64,000 bases of DNA from Bagarius yarrelli (lineage: Eukaryota > Chordata > Actinopteri > Siluriformes > Sisoridae). Below are positions 61,929-64,000 of this stretch, piece after piece (within the stretch, counting starts at the first letter, position 1; each line of letters begins with the position of its first letter). A program made the position numbers and the translations under genes. Location of the stretch: NCBI GenBank assembly GCA_005784505.1, contig VCAZ01000003.1:4510510-4574509 (forward strand). The letters are read 5' to 3'. The notes beneath the pieces are model-generated. The model was given only the letters and a program-made list of their open reading frames with translations, searched no databases and had not been told where the DNA came from.

Positions 61929-63286
61929 ATAATTGAAGTGTGTGCTACCTTGGGAAGGATGAATGGTAGGAAGGCAGCTGGCCCTGATGGCATCCCTGGA
62001 CGCGTACTCAGAGCATGCGCGCAGCAGTTGGCTGAGGTCTTCACGAACATCTTCAATCTGTCCTTGGCCCAGGAAATCGTCCCCACCTGCTTCAAGTCTG
62101 CCACCATTGTACCAGTGCCGAAGCACTCTGCTGCAAAAGAACTGGGTGACTTTCATCCAGTCGCACTTACCCCAGTTATCGCAAAGTGCTTTGAAAGACT
62201 GGTCCTCAGCCACCCAACCTGGACCCTCACCAATTAGCCTATAGTCCAAATAGGTCAATTGAAGATGCCATTTCCACAGTACTACATTCTACCCTGACTC
62301 ATTTGGACAACCCCGACACTTATGCCAGGATGCTGTTTGTCGATTTTAGTTCAGCTTTTAATACAGTTAGCCCTTCTAAGCTAACCTTGAAGCTGAAACA
62401 GCTCGGCATCAGAACACACCTTTGCAATTGGACCCTGGACTTCCTTACGAACAGATCACAGTCTGTTCGATTGAATAACATCACCTCCTCCAATCTCACC
62501 ATCAGCACCGGGGTTCCCCAGGGTTGTGTTTTGTCCCCTCTCCTATACTCCCTTTTCACCTATGATTGCGTGCCTGTCTATGCGTCAAACAGCATTGTCA
62601 AGTTCGCAGATGACACCACGGTAGTAGGCCTGATCAGAGGTAACGATGAGACGGCCTACAGGGAGGAGATCCAGCACCTGGCAGCATGGTGTGAGGACAA
62701 TAACCTGGAACTCAACACTAAGAAGACAAAGGAGGTCATTGTGGATTTCAGACGAGCTAGCAATCACACTCATCCTCCAATACACATCAACGGAGCGGCT
62801 GTTGAGCGTGTACCTAGCTTCAAGTTCCTAGGAATCCACATCTCTGAGGATCTCACCTGGTCTCTGAACTCTTCTTTCCTGGTCAAAAAGGCACAACAGC
62901 GCCTATATTTTCTGAGGAGACTTAAAAAGTCCCATCATCTCAGCAACAGAATACTGGAGAACTTTTACTGCAGTACCATCGAGAGCATCCTCACAAACTG
63001 CATCTCAGTATGGTACAGCAGCTGCACTGCTTCAGACCGCACAGCCCTTCAGAGGGTGGTGAAAACCGCCCAACAAATCATCGGCACTCAGCTACCCACC
63101 CTGGACAATATACACAACAAACGCTGTCTGCAAAGGGCGAGAGGCATAATCAAAGATCCCTCTCACCCCAACCACGGACTGTTCACTCTTCTCCCATCAG
63201 GCAGACGCTACCGATGCCTCAGAGCCCGCACAAACAGACTGAAAAACAGCTTCTTTCCTGTGGCTGTTTCTGCACTGAACAGCTGA
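61929..63286 (+). pseudogene. LINE reverse transcriptase, 5'-truncated and frameshifted (L2/CR1/Rex-like)
   Basis: Two plus-strand frames make up one reverse transcriptase. The first, 61929-62237, has the KAAGPDGIPG fingers motif and DFHPVALTPVIAKCFE. The second, 62303-63286 (327 residues), has FVDFSSAFN (catalytic Asp14), TGVPQGCVLSPL, FADDT (Asp103, Asp104), the SFKFLGIHISEDLTW segment and the C-terminal HGLFTLLPSGRRYR. A frameshift with a small deletion separates them near 62213-62300. The endonuclease and ORF1 are missing, so the copy is 5' truncated. This pattern is typical of CR1/L2-group non-LTR elements of teleosts; the exact clade is not settled. The 3' half is open throughout, suggesting a fairly young insertion. 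It lies about 2.4 kb upstream of aoc1 in the opposite orientation. Confidence 0.88.
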
Positions 63287-63540
63287 TATACAGTATTAAT
63301 TACTACTGCACTGCCACTTCTGTACTTTGCACTACCTATCATTATGCATCTTTGCACAATCTATAACTATCTATTGTTACACCTATATACTCTATCCATA
63401 TACCTCTGTACATAATTTACCCACACCTCTGTAACTATCAACCCCATACCCTATTTATTACACTAATATTTATTGTAAATATGGCACAAGACAGTCTTGT
63501 GTGCTCATTTTTTATTTTATTGCCCCGTAAAAAAAGAAAC
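63287..63540 (+). mobile_element. 3' UTR of the LINE copy
   Basis: AT-rich sequence follows the LINE stop, with TGCAC and CTATATAC-rich runs and a T-rich then A-rich end (about 63505-63540), as in the 3' tails of related fish LINEs. The exact end is uncertain. Confidence 0.5.
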
Positions 63541-64000
63541 CTTTTGTCAAAGGTACACTTATCTGTAATTTAACCTTATCCCTTGACTACATCTTTTCTG
63601 CTCTTCACTCTCTTGCCTTTATAGAGGGTAAAGAGCATTATTATAAAGAGTAATTATATTTATAGAGGATCTGCAACTTGTCCCAGCAACTCTGTGCATT
63701 AAGCAGAGACTCAGCCTGAGTCAGAGACTGATCAATTGTGGCGCACCATGATCACATTCAGTAAACACATAAAAAGCTTTAAAATTAGTTATTTATTACA
63801 TATTATAGTTCTTTTATTAAACAAAACATTTAAACATATGTTATAAGTGGATTTTTCACAATGTCTAGTAGATTTTTGCTAACATTTTGATATATGCTTT
63901 CAAATATGGTGGAATAGAAAGCATACATCAGTTACCTGTCTCTTTGACCAAATTGTCTCTTTGCGTTACAATTGATCAGTCTCCCCAGACTCTGCTTAAT
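63541..64000. other. Unassigned sequence at window end
   Basis: I see no gene or recognisable repeat here. Confidence 0.5.

Noticed and set aside
61779..62258. Minus-strand ORF of 159 residues
   Set aside because: It is the antisense shadow of the LINE reverse transcriptase.

Overview
The window looks like teleost nuclear DNA: AT-rich, with multi-exon genes, GT..AG introns, tRNA-derived SINEs, hAT-like and other inverted-repeat elements, fragments of LINE, RTE and DIRS retrotransposons, and abundant microsatellites. The repeat types suggest an otophysan such as a catfish or characin, but that is a guess. Only two genes are supported, both on the minus strand.

Positions 1-40.5 kb are the 5' part of a K-Cl cotransporter gene (SLC12 family, most likely slc12a7/KCC4). 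The promoter-proximal first exon is at 40075-40252, in a GC- and CpG-rich promoter patch. A second, alternative first exon is at 23998-24103. Both end in the same splice phase and can join the shared second exon at 350-441. The rest of the gene lies beyond position 1. The two first exons encode different N-termini; the distal one carries an RFxV-type motif expected to bind SPAK/OSR1 kinases. The very large intron holds SINEs, two minisatellites, a GA/CT microsatellite pair and two CTCF-like motifs in convergent orientation around the inner first exon.

Positions 40.5-55.7 kb are intergenic. They contain microsatellites, a local rearrangement with the signature of replication template switching (41.9-43.7 kb), an RTE fragment, a hAT-like element pair, a decayed DIRS-like RNase H fragment, and a truncated 3' copy of the neighbouring amine oxidase gene (about 52.1-52.6 kb).

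Positions 55.9-59.5 kb hold a complete diamine oxidase gene (aoc1): one noncoding and four coding exons encoding a secreted copper/topaquinone enzyme of 741 residues with all catalytic residues present. Upstream of it, 59.5-64 kb, is intergenic DNA with a 5'-truncated, frameshifted LINE reverse transcriptase on the plus strand at about 61.9-63.5 kb.
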